Assembly: GCF_030053415.1 (NCBI RefSeq)
Contig: NZ_JASGBJ010000004.1
Location: forward strand, 142,280 to 206,279
DNA: 64,000 nt
Direction: 5' to 3'
Source of the DNA: Marinobacter sp. CHS3-4
Lineage (GTDB): Bacteria; Pseudomonadota; Gammaproteobacteria; Pseudomonadales; Oleiphilaceae
The position numbers were made by a program, and so were the translations under genes. How positions within the stretch are numbered: position 1 is the stretch's first letter; every line of letters begins with the position of its first letter. The notes under the pieces were generated by a model. The model was not told where the DNA came from and did no database searches. It saw only the letters and a list, made by a program, of their open reading frames with translations. Shown piece by piece: positions 45,215 to 54,872 of this stretch.

Positions 45215-46353
45215 TGCATGACTCCTCTGAGCGCAACAGTCGCCGACGAGGCGATACGAGCTCGTCGGTCTCCATCGTTCCCCTGAGAGACTTCGCTGCC
45301 GATTAGATCAAACGTGCGGGTGTTCTCTTCAACCAATACTTCATTTTGGCTGCGGGAAATGGTGGCAAAACGGATGCTAACCACGTTCGCCCAGTCGTCA
45401 TCGGCAATCTCATCGGCCGGCACATATTCGTCTGCAGCGTTGCTTCCATTTGTATTGACGCCGTAAAGAATCTGCAGGGTCTCAACGCCAGATACCAGCT
45501 CTTGGGGCGCTTCGAGGGGTGTCATCAGGCGTCGAAACAACGCCGGCTCCCCATTGGTTCCCTCGCCAATGTAGTAAGCCATGGCCGTGAACTCATAAAC
45601 CCGTGTCTGCGGCTCGTAGTCAATATTAAAATTATTGCCATTGTTGCCAGGATTGACGTTACCGCCTGCCATGGTGATGGAGGAGGAGTTGTAGTTGTTC
45701 GACTTCTGGAACAGTTCACCTTCTGAGCAGGCTCCATCGGTGGCAAGCACTACACGATTGACCGGGACCAACACGTTATCCAAGAAGTTGATGCTGTTAC
45801 CATTCTGTGGATTGCCGGGATCAACGGGCACGCTAAGGGTGGCCATCGCGTTGGTGATGATTACATCTGAGCCTGTAATGACCGAGCCGACCAGCGAAGC
45901 CGGGAGGTTTGCGCCAGCCGTTCCAGACGACCAGTTTGCTGCGCCCGGTGTATCAATCGCGTCTGGTAGATTAAAGGAATCGCCCGGGCTTGTGCCAGTG
46001 TACTCCCAGCCCTGAAGAGGCCGGTCAATCTGGATGCTCAGGCCGCCATTCAGTCTGTTGTCGACGATCTGGTCGAGCGGGCGACCCATCCTGGAAAGGC
46101 ACCCAAACGTTCCCGCAGAGCGTAAATCCGGATTCAGTATGGACGCCACAAAACGCGTGCTCTCCTGAGCATGGGCGAACCCCTGTGTCTGGCGATAGGT
46201 GGAATTACCGCTCAGGTAGATCTGCGTTACGCCCAGGGTCAAAATAAGACCAAGAGCGATCGCTACCATCAGTTCAACCAGCGACAGACCCCGCTGATCG
46301 TTGAGGGTGAGCTGGTGCATGGTTGTATAAGGTTTTTGGTTTGACTGATACAT
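45211..46353 (-). CDS. pilW: Type IV pilus assembly protein PilW
   Basis: 380-residue minor pilin. The prepilin motif QRG|LSLVELMVAIALGLILTLG comes after an unusually long leader of about 22 residues. SGNSTYRQTQGFAHAQESTRFV is typical PilW. The ATG at 46353 follows the pilV stop by two bases; a TTG at 46359 is in frame but less likely. The C-terminal region predicts mixed beta structure. It is part of the minor-pilin priming complex. Confidence 0.93.
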   Translation of the reverse strand: MYQSNQKPYTTMHQLTLNDQRGLSLVELMVAIALGLILTLGVTQIYLSGNSTYRQTQGFAHAQESTRFVASILNPDLRSAGTFGCLSRMGRPLDQIVDNRLNGGLSIQIDRPLQGWEYTGTSPGDSFNLPDAIDTPGAANWSSGTAGANLPASLVGSVITGSDVIITNAMATLSVPVDPGNPQNGNSINFLDNVLVPVNRVVLATDGACSEGELFQKSNNYNSSSITMAGGNVNPGNNGNNFNIDYEPQTRVYEFTAMAYYIGEGTNGEPALFRRLMTPLEAPQELVSGVETLQILYGVNTNGSNAADEYVPADEIADDDWANVVSIRFATISRSQNEVLVEENTRTFDLIGSEVSQGNDGDRRARIASSATVALRGVMQ

Positions 46354-46355
46354 GA

Positions 46356-46790
46356 TCAAATCTCAGTCCTCACTACTACGGGGTTAGAGTCAGCATCATC
46401 CTGGTCCCAATCAATCGTCACTGTGACCGTATTGCCGTTGATTGCCACGGTGCGTTCCGCCGCGGGAAGCAGGCACGCCAGGTTGTTTTCCCAGGTGGCG
46501 ATGTCGTTCGCAGGCACGCTGGCACCATTGGGAACAAAAGAAGTATCGCACGCGCCATTGTCAGCGCCTTGTGCGTCTCCCTGCGCCAGTGCATAAGCGC
46601 CAATGTTGTCGTAAGAGGCGCGGACCCTGTCCAAAAGGTCTTCAGCCAGAATCACCGCCTGACTGCGACTTTGGGATTGAGTGTTCATCTTCAGCGACAC
46701 AACCTGGGTAGAAGCTACGCCCAGAATGCCGATGCCAAGAATCAGGATGGTTACAATGACCTCTATCAAGCTAAAGCCTTTTTGATTCAT
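46356..46790 (-). CDS. pilV: Type IV pilus modification/minor pilin PilV
   Basis: 144-residue minor pilin with prepilin site QKG|FSLIEVIVTILILGIGILG and Glu5. The next segment STQVVSLKMNTQSQSRSQAVILAEDLLDRVRA is typical of PilV. The ATG at 46790 overlaps the preceding fimU stop as ATGA, which decides the start over a GTG two codons upstream. C-terminal cysteines suggest a disulfide. Confidence 0.93.
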   Translation of the reverse strand: MNQKGFSLIEVIVTILILGIGILGVASTQVVSLKMNTQSQSRSQAVILAEDLLDRVRASYDNIGAYALAQGDAQGADNGACDTSFVPNGASVPANDIATWENNLACLLPAAERTVAINGNTVTVTIDWDQDDADSNPVVVRTEI

Positions 46791-47269
46791 GGGCACACTC
46801 CATCATCGAGTTCTGTTCTTCCTACCGGGCTGACCCGAATGATTCGAAGGTCCGGGTCTCCTGATGGACAATCATCCGGGTAAATCTGGAAACTCTGCGC
46901 CGCTTGGGGCACCAGAAAACCCCGGCGGTCAAAAACGATGTCCGATGCGGTTTCCGTAAACGTCATGTTTCCGGACGATTGGAAGCTACGAATCTGGTCA
47001 CTGGCGCAATCGTTCGAAGCGTCGCCTGAATGAACGCACCAACCGCTACCGAGACCGCCATCCGTGCTGAACGTGACATTGTTTCCGCGTTTGATCGCCT
47101 CTGTCCTGGCAAAGTTGAGTGAGGACACCAGAAGGTTCACGTCTGCGACCCGTTGGTTTTTCGAGATCAGATTGCCGAAACCGGGAATCACGGCCATGGT
47201 GATAATGGCCAGGACAACCAGGACGACGATCATTTCCACTAATGTGAAGCCAGCGTTCTTGTGCAACAT
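46787..47269 (-). CDS. fimU: GspH/FimT-type minor pilin (FimU)
   Basis: 160-residue minor pilin with site NAG|FTLVEMIVVLVVLAIITMAVIPGF. It has the GspH/FimT pattern VSSLNFARTEAIKRGNNVTF and a C-terminal RIIRVSPVGRTEL. The ATG at 47269 (MLHKNAGF) is the natural start; the frame is open about 69 codons further upstream without pilin features. Named FimU from its place between fimT and pilV. Confidence 0.88.
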   Translation of the reverse strand: MLHKNAGFTLVEMIVVLVVLAIITMAVIPGFGNLISKNQRVADVNLLVSSLNFARTEAIKRGNNVTFSTDGGLGSGWCVHSGDASNDCASDQIRSFQSSGNMTFTETASDIVFDRRGFLVPQAAQSFQIYPDDCPSGDPDLRIIRVSPVGRTELDDGVCP

Positions 47270-47393
47270 ATGAATCCCGTTTTTTTTGCCAAGTTTAGTA
47301 GAGCAAAAAGTAAAACCGCTTTGCATTATCCACGCGATAAGCGGTTGGAGATGGGTAATGAACGGTGGCTTGGGGCTATTCTTGTGACTTACG

Positions 47394-47975
47394 TCACGTG
47401 GGTGGGCAGGAAATGACGGTTCCCCAGGGCAGTGTAAGCCTGCCGTCCTTGTCTTTGTCGGCGAGCGCCCGCACACGACCGCCGATGTTCAGGGCAATGT
47501 ACGTCATTTTCGTGTGCCGCTTGCCCGTCTCGGCGGGCGTGCAGACAACCAGGCTGCCCATTGATCCGCGACTCATCCCGTCGGCGCCAAGCTGGAAATA
47601 GCCCCGTCCAGCCGTTCTGGAAAAGATGGTGGACTGTTCGGTGGCAGGGGTGAAAAGCTGGTAGATCTTTCCTGAATCCGGTCTTTTATCGTTGTTTGAG
47701 TCTGGGAATACGGATACCGGCAACGACCAGTCATCTGTGCACTTTTGCGACGCAGGCGACAGGGGGCATAGGGTGGTAAGGCTATTGCGGTGTATGGCGT
47801 AGGAACGCGCAATGGAGAACATGCGCATGGCTTCATTAACCGATTCAGAATGACGGTTAGCGGCGACCAGGGGCGCGAGCGACGAGCTCACGAAACCGGT
47901 GATCAGTGCGAAAATGGTGAGCGTAATGAGGGCTTCAATAAGGGTGAAGCCACGAACTTTGTAGAAGCGAGGCAT
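47394..47975 (-). CDS. fimT: GspH/FimT-type minor pilin (FimT)
   Basis: 193-residue pilin-like protein with site VRG|FTLIEALITLTIFALITGFV and the FimT pattern AMRMFSIARSYAIHRNSLTTLCP. It is longer than typical FimT and has a DKDKDG segment near the end. In P. aeruginosa fimT precedes fimU and is dispensable for pili but linked to DNA uptake; the same role here is inferred only. Confidence 0.87.
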   Translation of the reverse strand: MPRFYKVRGFTLIEALITLTIFALITGFVSSSLAPLVAANRHSESVNEAMRMFSIARSYAIHRNSLTTLCPLSPASQKCTDDWSLPVSVFPDSNNDKRPDSGKIYQLFTPATEQSTIFSRTAGRGYFQLGADGMSRGSMGSLVVCTPAETGKRHTKMTYIALNIGGRVRALADKDKDGRLTLPWGTVISCPPT

Positions 47976-48085
47976 AGCAATACGTCCTTGTGGTGGAGTT
48001 GTTCGCCTCTCACGTCCTGTGTGAGGCTGCCGTATTGTATCTCAAAATGTCTCAGCGATAGGAGTCTCGGGTGTGGACCGCTCGA

Positions 48086-49474
48086 TTAATCCAATCCGAG
48101 CTTTTTCAGTTTGTACCTGAGTGCGCGAAAGCTGATGCCCAATCGTTTAGCGGCTGCCGTTTTGTTCCAACGCGTTGCTTCCAGTGCTTTTTCGATGGCG
48201 GTTCGCTCTATCGTTTCAAGATAATGCTCCAGGTCTATCTCTCCCTCCGGCAGATCGTCAGGGCCGGGCGCGTCGCCAGGAGCCGGCGTCATAGTGCTGG
48301 AACGCTGCGCAGGCGCAGCCGGGGCAGCGTCCAGATGAAGGTCTTCATCGCCAATCAGGTCTGCATCGCACAGGGTGAAAGCCCGTTCCAGGATATTCTC
48401 CAGTTCTCGGACATTCCCGGGGAAAGGATAGGCCTTCAGCCTATTGATGGCTTCGGCTGTCAGCCCAGCTGGTTCACATTCGTACTCTTTTGCAATCCGC
48501 GCCAACACGTGATTTGCGAGTAGATGAATGTCATCAGGCCGGTCCCGCAAGGCAGGAACCTTGAGTTCGATGACGTTAATTCGATAGAACAGGTCCTGGC
48601 GGAAATCGCCTTCCTGCACCAGTTCTGGCAGGTTTTTGTGCGTGGCGCTCAGTACCCGAATATCAACGTCGAATTCCTTGGTTTCGCCAACGGGACGAAC
48701 GGCCTTTTCCTGAATGGCTCTGAGCAGTTTTACCTGCATTGCCAGAGGCAGATCGGCTACTTCATCCAGGAACAGGGTGCCGCCGCTGGCGGATCGAAAC
48801 AGGCCGTCTTTGTTGTCGGTTGCGCCGGTGAAGCTGCCTTTCTTATGGCCAAAGAATTCGCTTTCCATCAGTTCCGAAGGGATGGCGCCACAGTTCACTG
48901 CGATAAAAGGCCCGTCGCGGCGAGGGCCTTGCATGTGGATCATTCTGGCTACCAGCTCTTTGCCGCTGCCCGATTCGCCGCTGATAAACACGGGTGCCTG
49001 GCTGCGTGCAAGTTTGCGGACCTGATTCCTGAGCCGTTTGATTTCCGGTGATTTGCCCAGCAGAAGCCCTGGCTCGTCTTCCGATGCCTCAGACTCCAGT
49101 TCGGGCTCTGAGAGTTTCAAAGCGCTGTTAACAAGTTCTCTCAGCCTCGGTAATTCAACCGGCTTTGACACGAAATCGAAAGCGCCGGCTTTCAGGGATT
49201 CAATGGCCGTATCCATATTGCCATAGGCGGTGATAACGGCCACAGGTGTTGCCGGGGCATTGAGTTGAATCCATTGAACCAGTTCGATGCCATTGCCATC
49301 AGGCAGGTTCATGTCGGTAAGACAAAGCTGGGGTTTGCTTTCTGACAGCAATTGTTTTGCGGACTCGACGTCCTTGGCCGTCAGAGTGCTGATGCCCATG
49401 CGACTCAGCGTGATTTCAAGCAAGTCGCGGATGTCGGGCTCGTCGTCGACAATAAGAGCAGTGTGTTTGGTCAT
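48086..49474 (-). CDS. pilR: Type IV pilus response regulator PilR (NtrC family)
   Basis: Sigma-54-dependent activator, in Pseudomonas the activator of the major pilin gene pilA. The 462-residue protein has a receiver domain (phospho-acceptor Asp54 in CLTDMNLPDG), an AAA+ domain with GESGSGKELVAR and the sigma-54 contact loop GSFTGA, and a C-terminal Fis-type helix-turn-helix (AAKRLGISFRALRYKLKKLG). pilS lies 51 bp upstream. pilA itself is not in the window. Confidence 0.96.
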   Translation of the reverse strand: MTKHTALIVDDEPDIRDLLEITLSRMGISTLTAKDVESAKQLLSESKPQLCLTDMNLPDGNGIELVQWIQLNAPATPVAVITAYGNMDTAIESLKAGAFDFVSKPVELPRLRELVNSALKLSEPELESEASEDEPGLLLGKSPEIKRLRNQVRKLARSQAPVFISGESGSGKELVARMIHMQGPRRDGPFIAVNCGAIPSELMESEFFGHKKGSFTGATDNKDGLFRSASGGTLFLDEVADLPLAMQVKLLRAIQEKAVRPVGETKEFDVDIRVLSATHKNLPELVQEGDFRQDLFYRINVIELKVPALRDRPDDIHLLANHVLARIAKEYECEPAGLTAEAINRLKAYPFPGNVRELENILERAFTLCDADLIGDEDLHLDAAPAAPAQRSSTMTPAPGDAPGPDDLPEGEIDLEHYLETIERTAIEKALEATRWNKTAAAKRLGISFRALRYKLKKLGLD

Positions 49475-49525
49475 TGGTGTGGAGATAGCTCCGTATGCTG
49501 GTCAGGCGCTCTTGTGTCCGGCGTA

Positions 49526-51169
49526 TCAGATCATTCGCCCGTGATGGGCAAAGGTAATGCGGAAACAGCAGCCAGTTTTTTTATTGTCCACCAGAGACAG
49601 ATGTGCCTGATTAGATTCGCACAGTTCCCGGGCCAGATAAAGCCCGAGCCCGGTTCCGCCTTTGTCTGTAGTGAAGAAGGGCTCGAAGATTGAGGCGCGG
49701 TATTCGGCCGCAATGCCAACCCCGAAATCCTGAACGTCGATGAACGCACGTTCTCCGTCGGCTGTTGCTCCGGCATGGAGTTGGATTTTGGGTTCGCCGG
49801 TGTTCTCCTCGCTGTACCTGAGACCGTTATCGCAGAGGTTAACCAGTACCTGCTCGATCTGGCTGACATCAAAGCGGGCGCTTGGCAGGTTTTCCTCAAT
49901 CTCCAGAATGATTTCAGCGGGATGGTTGTCATTCTTGTCCAACGTTTGCAGGTAGTCATCTCGAAAGGCCTTCAGCCAGGTATCGATTTGCACAAGATCG
50001 CTACTGGCTGCCCGCCGGCGTGATAGATCCAGCACGTTCTCAATGATCCCGTTTACCCTGCGTGAATGACGCTGGATGATGTCCAGCATTTTTCGATCGC
50101 CGTCGTCCAGGTGCTCGGATTCGCGCATAAGCTGAGAGGCGTGGCTGATTGCGCCCAGCGGATTTCGAATTTCATGAGCAATGCCGGCCGTCAGTCTTCC
50201 CAGGGAGGCCAGTTTCATTTGCTGTGCCTGCTGCGTCACTTTGCTCAGGTCATCAATAAACACCAGTATCTGGTCGCCGCGCTCCTGGTCCAGTTGGGTG
50301 AAGTTGGCTTGCACCATGGGCGCGGTTGGCATGGCCTGGAAGGGCTGAGTGCGCCGTCCCGGGTTTTGTAGCCAATCTTCCAAACCCTGGCGAAGGGGAG
50401 TGGGTAGTATCTGACTGTGGGTAAAACTGTCTTCGCCTGGCACAGATCCGAACAACAATTCCTCGGCTGCGGCGTTGGCAAGCCGGACAGATCCAAATCG
50501 GTCCAGTACCAGAATGCCGGTGCGCATCCTTTGGATGATCTGGCGATTGATCTGCTCCAGTTCGGCAATGCTGCGTGCCCTGGAATTGGCGAGGGCTTCG
50601 CTGCGGACCATTCTTCGGGAGATATATTGCAGAATAAACGCGGCCGCAAAATAGAGGATGCCAAGGGAGCCCGCCCTTACGATTTCATCGGCCGAGGCCA
50701 GCAGTGTCAGCACCGACCAAATGGCTATGCCCAGGGAACAGATAGCACCGAGAGCGGCGTAGAAAGTGCCGATTCGGGTGGGCGTAAGGATATTGCCGGC
50801 GGCCACGGCCACAATCACGAGATTCGCAAGGCCACCGGTCATTCCAGTACTGGTCAGCAACAGCCAATGAAGTATCAAGATGTCCATCAATATCGAGATG
50901 ACGATATGACGGTTGCGCGGCTGGAATCCGGCCAGGAGCACCAGGGCAATAAAGACATTGATGGCAAGATAGCTAATAACGCCGGCCTGGTAATATTCCA
51001 GTGCGCGCCATCGCGAATCAAACTCTGTCGGCGCGACAAAAAGCAATGTCACTAGTAGGACACTGAGCACGACGCGGTAATGGTTGTAGATCCGGAACAG
51101 TCGCCCCCGTTGGTGACCGGGAGGGCCGGTGGTATTCAGGCCGGCTGCTTTTTGCAAAACGTTTTCCAT
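49526..51169 (-). CDS. pilS: Sensor histidine kinase PilS
   Basis: Membrane histidine kinase partner of PilR; in Pseudomonas it senses pilin in the inner membrane. The 547-residue protein has about six N-terminal membrane helices (about 30-185), a PAS-like domain (about 205-300), the phospho-acceptor His in GIAHEIRNPLGAISHASQ (about 340), and an ATPase domain with NLCDNGLRYS, DVQDFGVGI and GGTGLGLYLAREL. It is divergent from nadE across an 85-bp gap. Confidence 0.95.
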   Translation of the reverse strand: MENVLQKAAGLNTTGPPGHQRGRLFRIYNHYRVVLSVLLVTLLFVAPTEFDSRWRALEYYQAGVISYLAINVFIALVLLAGFQPRNRHIVISILMDILILHWLLLTSTGMTGGLANLVIVAVAAGNILTPTRIGTFYAALGAICSLGIAIWSVLTLLASADEIVRAGSLGILYFAAAFILQYISRRMVRSEALANSRARSIAELEQINRQIIQRMRTGILVLDRFGSVRLANAAAEELLFGSVPGEDSFTHSQILPTPLRQGLEDWLQNPGRRTQPFQAMPTAPMVQANFTQLDQERGDQILVFIDDLSKVTQQAQQMKLASLGRLTAGIAHEIRNPLGAISHASQLMRESEHLDDGDRKMLDIIQRHSRRVNGIIENVLDLSRRRAASSDLVQIDTWLKAFRDDYLQTLDKNDNHPAEIILEIEENLPSARFDVSQIEQVLVNLCDNGLRYSEENTGEPKIQLHAGATADGERAFIDVQDFGVGIAAEYRASIFEPFFTTDKGGTGLGLYLARELCESNQAHLSLVDNKKTGCCFRITFAHHGRMI

Positions 51170-51254
51170 GATTGGTGCTTATCCGGAAGAATTCTTGATC
51201 GCTGGAAGGTTATAATAGCCTTTTAATGGCAATGAGTTACAGGAGCGGTGTTTT

Positions 51255-52904
51255 ATGTCTGGGCAAACCGATCAATCGCCGGCAACGCTGACCGTGGTGA
51301 TGGCGCAGCTTGATTTTCTGGTGGGCGATATTCCGGGCAATACCCGGAAGGTGATCGATGCGGCGCATCGGGCTGATCGGGAATTGGGTGCAGACATTGT
51401 GGTTTTCCCGGAATTATGTCTGACCGGATACCCGCCGGAAGATCTTTTGCTGCGCCCCAGTCTGGATCTGCGTGTGGCTGATGCCATCGAGCGGCTCAAG
51501 TCTGAATCTCTGGCCCCTGCTATTGTTATTGGCGCCCCTATCCGGGAATCCGGTCTGCTGTATAACACGGCGCTGGTGATCGAAGATGGCGCGATCACGG
51601 GTCAGTATTTCAAACGGTTCCCGCCCAATTACCAGGTGTTTGATGAGAAACGCTATTTTGCCACTGGTCAGGATGTTCAGGTGCAGATGATTCGCGGAGT
51701 CCCTGTAGGGCTTACCGTTTGTGAAGACATCTGGAGTGATGGCCCGGTAGAGGACGCTGCCGCTCAAGGTGCAAAGCTGGTTTTGAACCTGAATGCCTCA
51801 CCCTACGATATTGGCAAACAGAATCGCCGAAAGGCGCTTCTTGAGCGCAAGTCCGGGGACAACAGGGTAACCGTGATTTACGTGAACCTTGTGGGTGGTC
51901 AGGACGAGCTGGTGTTTGATGGGGGGTCGCTGGCGTTTGATCATTCCGGGGAGCTTTGCGCCGAAGCCCCTCAGTTCAGCGAAGGGCTCTATCCGGTCGA
52001 GTTGATCTGTGAGCACCATTGTCAGCCCGTTGTGCAGGCCAGAATTCCGGAGCCCTCGATTGAAGAGAACGTTTACAAGGCGCTGGTGCTCGGTGTGAGG
52101 GACTACGTCAATAAGAACGGCTTCAAATCCGTCGTGCTTGGGTTGTCTGGCGGTATCGATTCCGCTGTCACTCTGGCTGTTGCAGTGGATGCGCTGGGGG
52201 CCGACCGGGTGAGGGCGGTGATGATGCCTTTCCGGTATACCTCTGGTATGAGCATTGAGGATGCAGAGCTTGAGGCTCGGGCTCTGGGGGTCCAGTACGA
52301 TGTGTTCTCCATCGAGCCGATGTACGATGCGTTCATGGAAACCCTGGCTCAACCTTTTGAAGGTACGAAACCGGACACCACGGAGGAAAACCTGCAGGCC
52401 AGGCTTCGCGGTGTGTTGCTAATGTCGCTCTCGAATAAATTCGGTGCGTTGGTACTTACCACCGGTAATAAGAGCGAAATGGCCGTTGGTTACTCGACGC
52501 TTTACGGCGATATGGCCGGCGGTTTTGATGTGCTGAAGGATGTGCCCAAAACCCTGGTGTTCAAGCTGGCCTGGTACAGGAATACCTTGTCATCGGTGAT
52601 CCCTGAGCGGGTAATTACCCGGCCGCCCTCGGCCGAGCTGGCACCGGATCAGAAAGACGAGGACAGCCTGCCGGGATACGACGTGTTGGATCAGATTCTC
52701 AATCTATACGTGGAGCGGGACTTGAGCGCAGATGCCATTGTGGCCCAGGGCTTTGAGCGCGAGGATGTTGACCGTGTCGTGAGGCTTGTGGATATCAACG
52801 AGTACAAACGCCGCCAGGCCCCAATTGGCGTGCGTATTACCGAAAGGGGCTTTGGCAAGGATCGCCGCTATCCCATCACCAACGGTTGGAAAAGCGGCAT
52901 CTAG
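51255..52904 (+). CDS. nadE: Glutamine-dependent NAD(+) synthase
   Basis: Last step of NAD synthesis: amidates deamido-NAD using ammonia from glutamine. The 549-residue protein joins an N-terminal nitrilase-type glutaminase (FPELCLTGYPPEDLL with the catalytic Glu, FKRFPPNY with Lys, GLTVCEDIW with Cys) to a C-terminal synthetase with the PP-loop LGLSGGIDSAVT (about 295) and KSEMAVGYSTLYGDMAG. AGGAG precedes the ATG. A perfect TATAAT at 51211-51216 is a likely -10, but its -35 is poor. Confidence 0.97.
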   Translation: MSGQTDQSPATLTVVMAQLDFLVGDIPGNTRKVIDAAHRADRELGADIVVFPELCLTGYPPEDLLLRPSLDLRVADAIERLKSESLAPAIVIGAPIRESGLLYNTALVIEDGAITGQYFKRFPPNYQVFDEKRYFATGQDVQVQMIRGVPVGLTVCEDIWSDGPVEDAAAQGAKLVLNLNASPYDIGKQNRRKALLERKSGDNRVTVIYVNLVGGQDELVFDGGSLAFDHSGELCAEAPQFSEGLYPVELICEHHCQPVVQARIPEPSIEENVYKALVLGVRDYVNKNGFKSVVLGLSGGIDSAVTLAVAVDALGADRVRAVMMPFRYTSGMSIEDAELEARALGVQYDVFSIEPMYDAFMETLAQPFEGTKPDTTEENLQARLRGVLLMSLSNKFGALVLTTGNKSEMAVGYSTLYGDMAGGFDVLKDVPKTLVFKLAWYRNTLSSVIPERVITRPPSAELAPDQKDEDSLPGYDVLDQILNLYVERDLSADAIVAQGFEREDVDRVVRLVDINEYKRRQAPIGVRITERGFGKDRRYPITNGWKSGI

Positions 52905-52924
52905 CCATGCCGGGATGGGCGATG

Positions 52925-53761
52925 CTATTCGTCGCCTATCAAGCCGAACGTGACGACGCTGGCCAGGGAGCGGTCTTCGCGTTCGAGAATATCAGGCTCA
53001 AAGTCGCCATTTTCATTGAACGCGTCACTGTTCGGGAAGTTTTCACGCAGCATGGCCACCGCGTCCGACGCTCCTTTCTTCAGATCCAGGAACCGAAAAG
53101 TCTCAGCCAGAATGATCAGGGCGTCTTCCACGGGTGGCGTGGAGGGATAGTTTTCGATCAGGTATCGGGCCCGGGTGTTGGCGGCCAGATAGGCCTCCCG
53201 GCTGATGTAATACTCGGCTGCCAGGAGCTCAAGATTGGCCAGCCGGTTGCGGATCGCGATCATGCGCTGGCGGGCGTCAGGCGCGTACTTGCTGGCTGGG
53301 TATCGGTCCAGCAGGTCTGAAAAGTCTCGAAACGCCTGACGCTGCTCGCCCGGGTCACGGGCTTCAACATCGATGGGCAGATAACGCGCCGCCAGACCGA
53401 TGTCGAGGTTATAGGAAGCCAGGCCTCTCATGTACAGTGCGTAGTCTGCATGCTCGCTTTGAGGGTTCAGTCGCAGGAAACGATCCGCCGCGGCCCTCGC
53501 ACCTTCAAGGTCGAGATTCTGGTAACGGGCATAGATCAAGTCCAACTGGGCCTGTTCGGCATACCGACCAAACGGATAATAGGTTTCCAGAGCGTCCAGG
53601 TTGGTCTCGGCTTCGTTAAAGTTGCCGGATCTCATGGCATCACGGGCGTTCTCGTAATAGGTCTCTTCTGCGAGCACTTCCTCGTCGCCCTTATTGGTGG
53701 CGCAGGCGCTGATCAGCAGGGCAGCGATGAAGAGAAAAACGAATCGGGCAACTGACGTCAT
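52925..53761 (-). CDS. bamD: Outer membrane protein assembly factor BamD
   Basis: Essential lipoprotein of the BAM complex that inserts beta-barrels, such as the PilQ secretin's partners, into the outer membrane. The 278-residue protein has a signal peptide with lipobox LISAC, so Cys20 is lipidated. TPR-like repeats follow (YYENARDAMRSGNFNEAETNLDAL onward), with YPFGRYAEQAQLDLIYA typical of BamD. It is convergent with nadE and divergent from rluD. Confidence 0.96.
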   Translation of the reverse strand: MTSVARFVFLFIAALLISACATNKGDEEVLAEETYYENARDAMRSGNFNEAETNLDALETYYPFGRYAEQAQLDLIYARYQNLDLEGARAAADRFLRLNPQSEHADYALYMRGLASYNLDIGLAARYLPIDVEARDPGEQRQAFRDFSDLLDRYPASKYAPDARQRMIAIRNRLANLELLAAEYYISREAYLAANTRARYLIENYPSTPPVEDALIILAETFRFLDLKKGASDAVAMLRENFPNSDAFNENGDFEPDILEREDRSLASVVTFGLIGDE

Positions 53762-53894
53762 GTGTAATCCCGTATAATGGCAAATCTGAAATTGTGGGCC
53801 ATTGTAACGGGGATACCGTGCCTTGTGCAGTGGCTTCAGTACCGGATTCCATGTTTTTGCAAAAACGTAACGCTATATTCGCCCTGGGGGCTTA

Positions 53895-54872
53895 ATGTCA
53901 TCTGAATCACGAATTACCGCCCATTTCTCAATCCCTTCCGAAGTTAGCGACCGGCGGTTGGATCAGGCAGCGGCGGAACTGATGCCCGAGCACTCCCGCT
54001 CGCGCCTTCAAGGCTGGATCAAGTCTGGCGCACTGACCGTCAATGGCAAGAAATACAAGCCAAGAGACAAGGTCATGATGGGCGACACGCTGGAATTGGA
54101 CGCCGAGCCCGAAGCTCAGGTGAGCTGGGAGGCCGAGGCAATCACTCTGGAAGTCGTGTATGAGGATGAACATCTGCTGGTGATCAACAAGCCTGCCGGT
54201 CTGGTGGTGCATCCGGCGGCAGGCCATGCCGACGGTACGCTGGTGAATGCCCTTCTGAATTATGCGCCAGAAGTTGAAAACCTGCCCCGTGCGGGCATTG
54301 TCCACCGTCTGGATAAAGACACCTCTGGCATTATGGTGGTGGCGCGCAGCCTGATTGCGCACACGTCTCTGGTGGATCAGTTGCAATCGCGAACCATGGG
54401 CCGTGAGTACGAGGCCATTGTGGTCGGTACCCTGACGGGTGGCGCGACGGTCGATGCACCGATTGGCCGGCATCCCCGTGAGCGTAAAAAAATGGCTGTT
54501 GTGGCCTCCGGTAAGCCAGCAGTCACTCACTATCGGCTGGTGGAACGTTTTGCGGCTCATACCCATATTCGCTGCAAACTGGAAAGCGGCCGTACCCACC
54601 AGATTCGGGTTCACATGGCTCATGTCAAACACCCTCTGATTGGCGATCCGCTCTACGGTGGTCGACTCAGGTTGCCGAAAGGCACTACAGAGGAATTGCG
54701 AGAGGAACTCGCCGCTTTTCAGCGGCAGGCGCTGCACGCCCAGAAACTGACGCTGGAGCATCCGGAGACCGGTGAAATCATGAGTTGGGAAGCCCCAATG
54801 CCTCCCGATATGTTGGCCCTTCTGGCGGCTCTTCGTAAGCATCAGGTGGAATTGAAGAATGCCGATGTCTGA
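53895..54872 (+). CDS. rluD: 23S rRNA pseudouridine synthase D
   Basis: Makes pseudouridines in helix 69 of 23S rRNA. The 325-residue protein has an N-terminal S4 RNA-binding domain (about 18-80), the catalytic motif HRLDKDTSG with its Asp at about 140, and the C-terminal RTHQIRVHM segment. It overlaps pgeF by 14 bases. bamD/rluD/pgeF/clpB order is conserved in gammaproteobacteria. Confidence 0.97.
   Translation: MSSESRITAHFSIPSEVSDRRLDQAAAELMPEHSRSRLQGWIKSGALTVNGKKYKPRDKVMMGDTLELDAEPEAQVSWEAEAITLEVVYEDEHLLVINKPAGLVVHPAAGHADGTLVNALLNYAPEVENLPRAGIVHRLDKDTSGIMVVARSLIAHTSLVDQLQSRTMGREYEAIVVGTLTGGATVDAPIGRHPRERKKMAVVASGKPAVTHYRLVERFAAHTHIRCKLESGRTHQIRVHMAHVKHPLIGDPLYGGRLRLPKGTTEELREELAAFQRQALHAQKLTLEHPETGEIMSWEAPMPPDMLALLAALRKHQVELKNADV

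Noticed and set aside
47270..47393. Sigma-54 promoter before fimU
   Set aside because: A GG-N10-GC pattern is present on the minus strand, but the flanking consensus bases do not fit.
47270..47476. Long N-terminal extension of FimU
   Set aside because: Pilins need a short leader before the cleavage site; the extension overlaps the upstream gene gap and has no pilin features.
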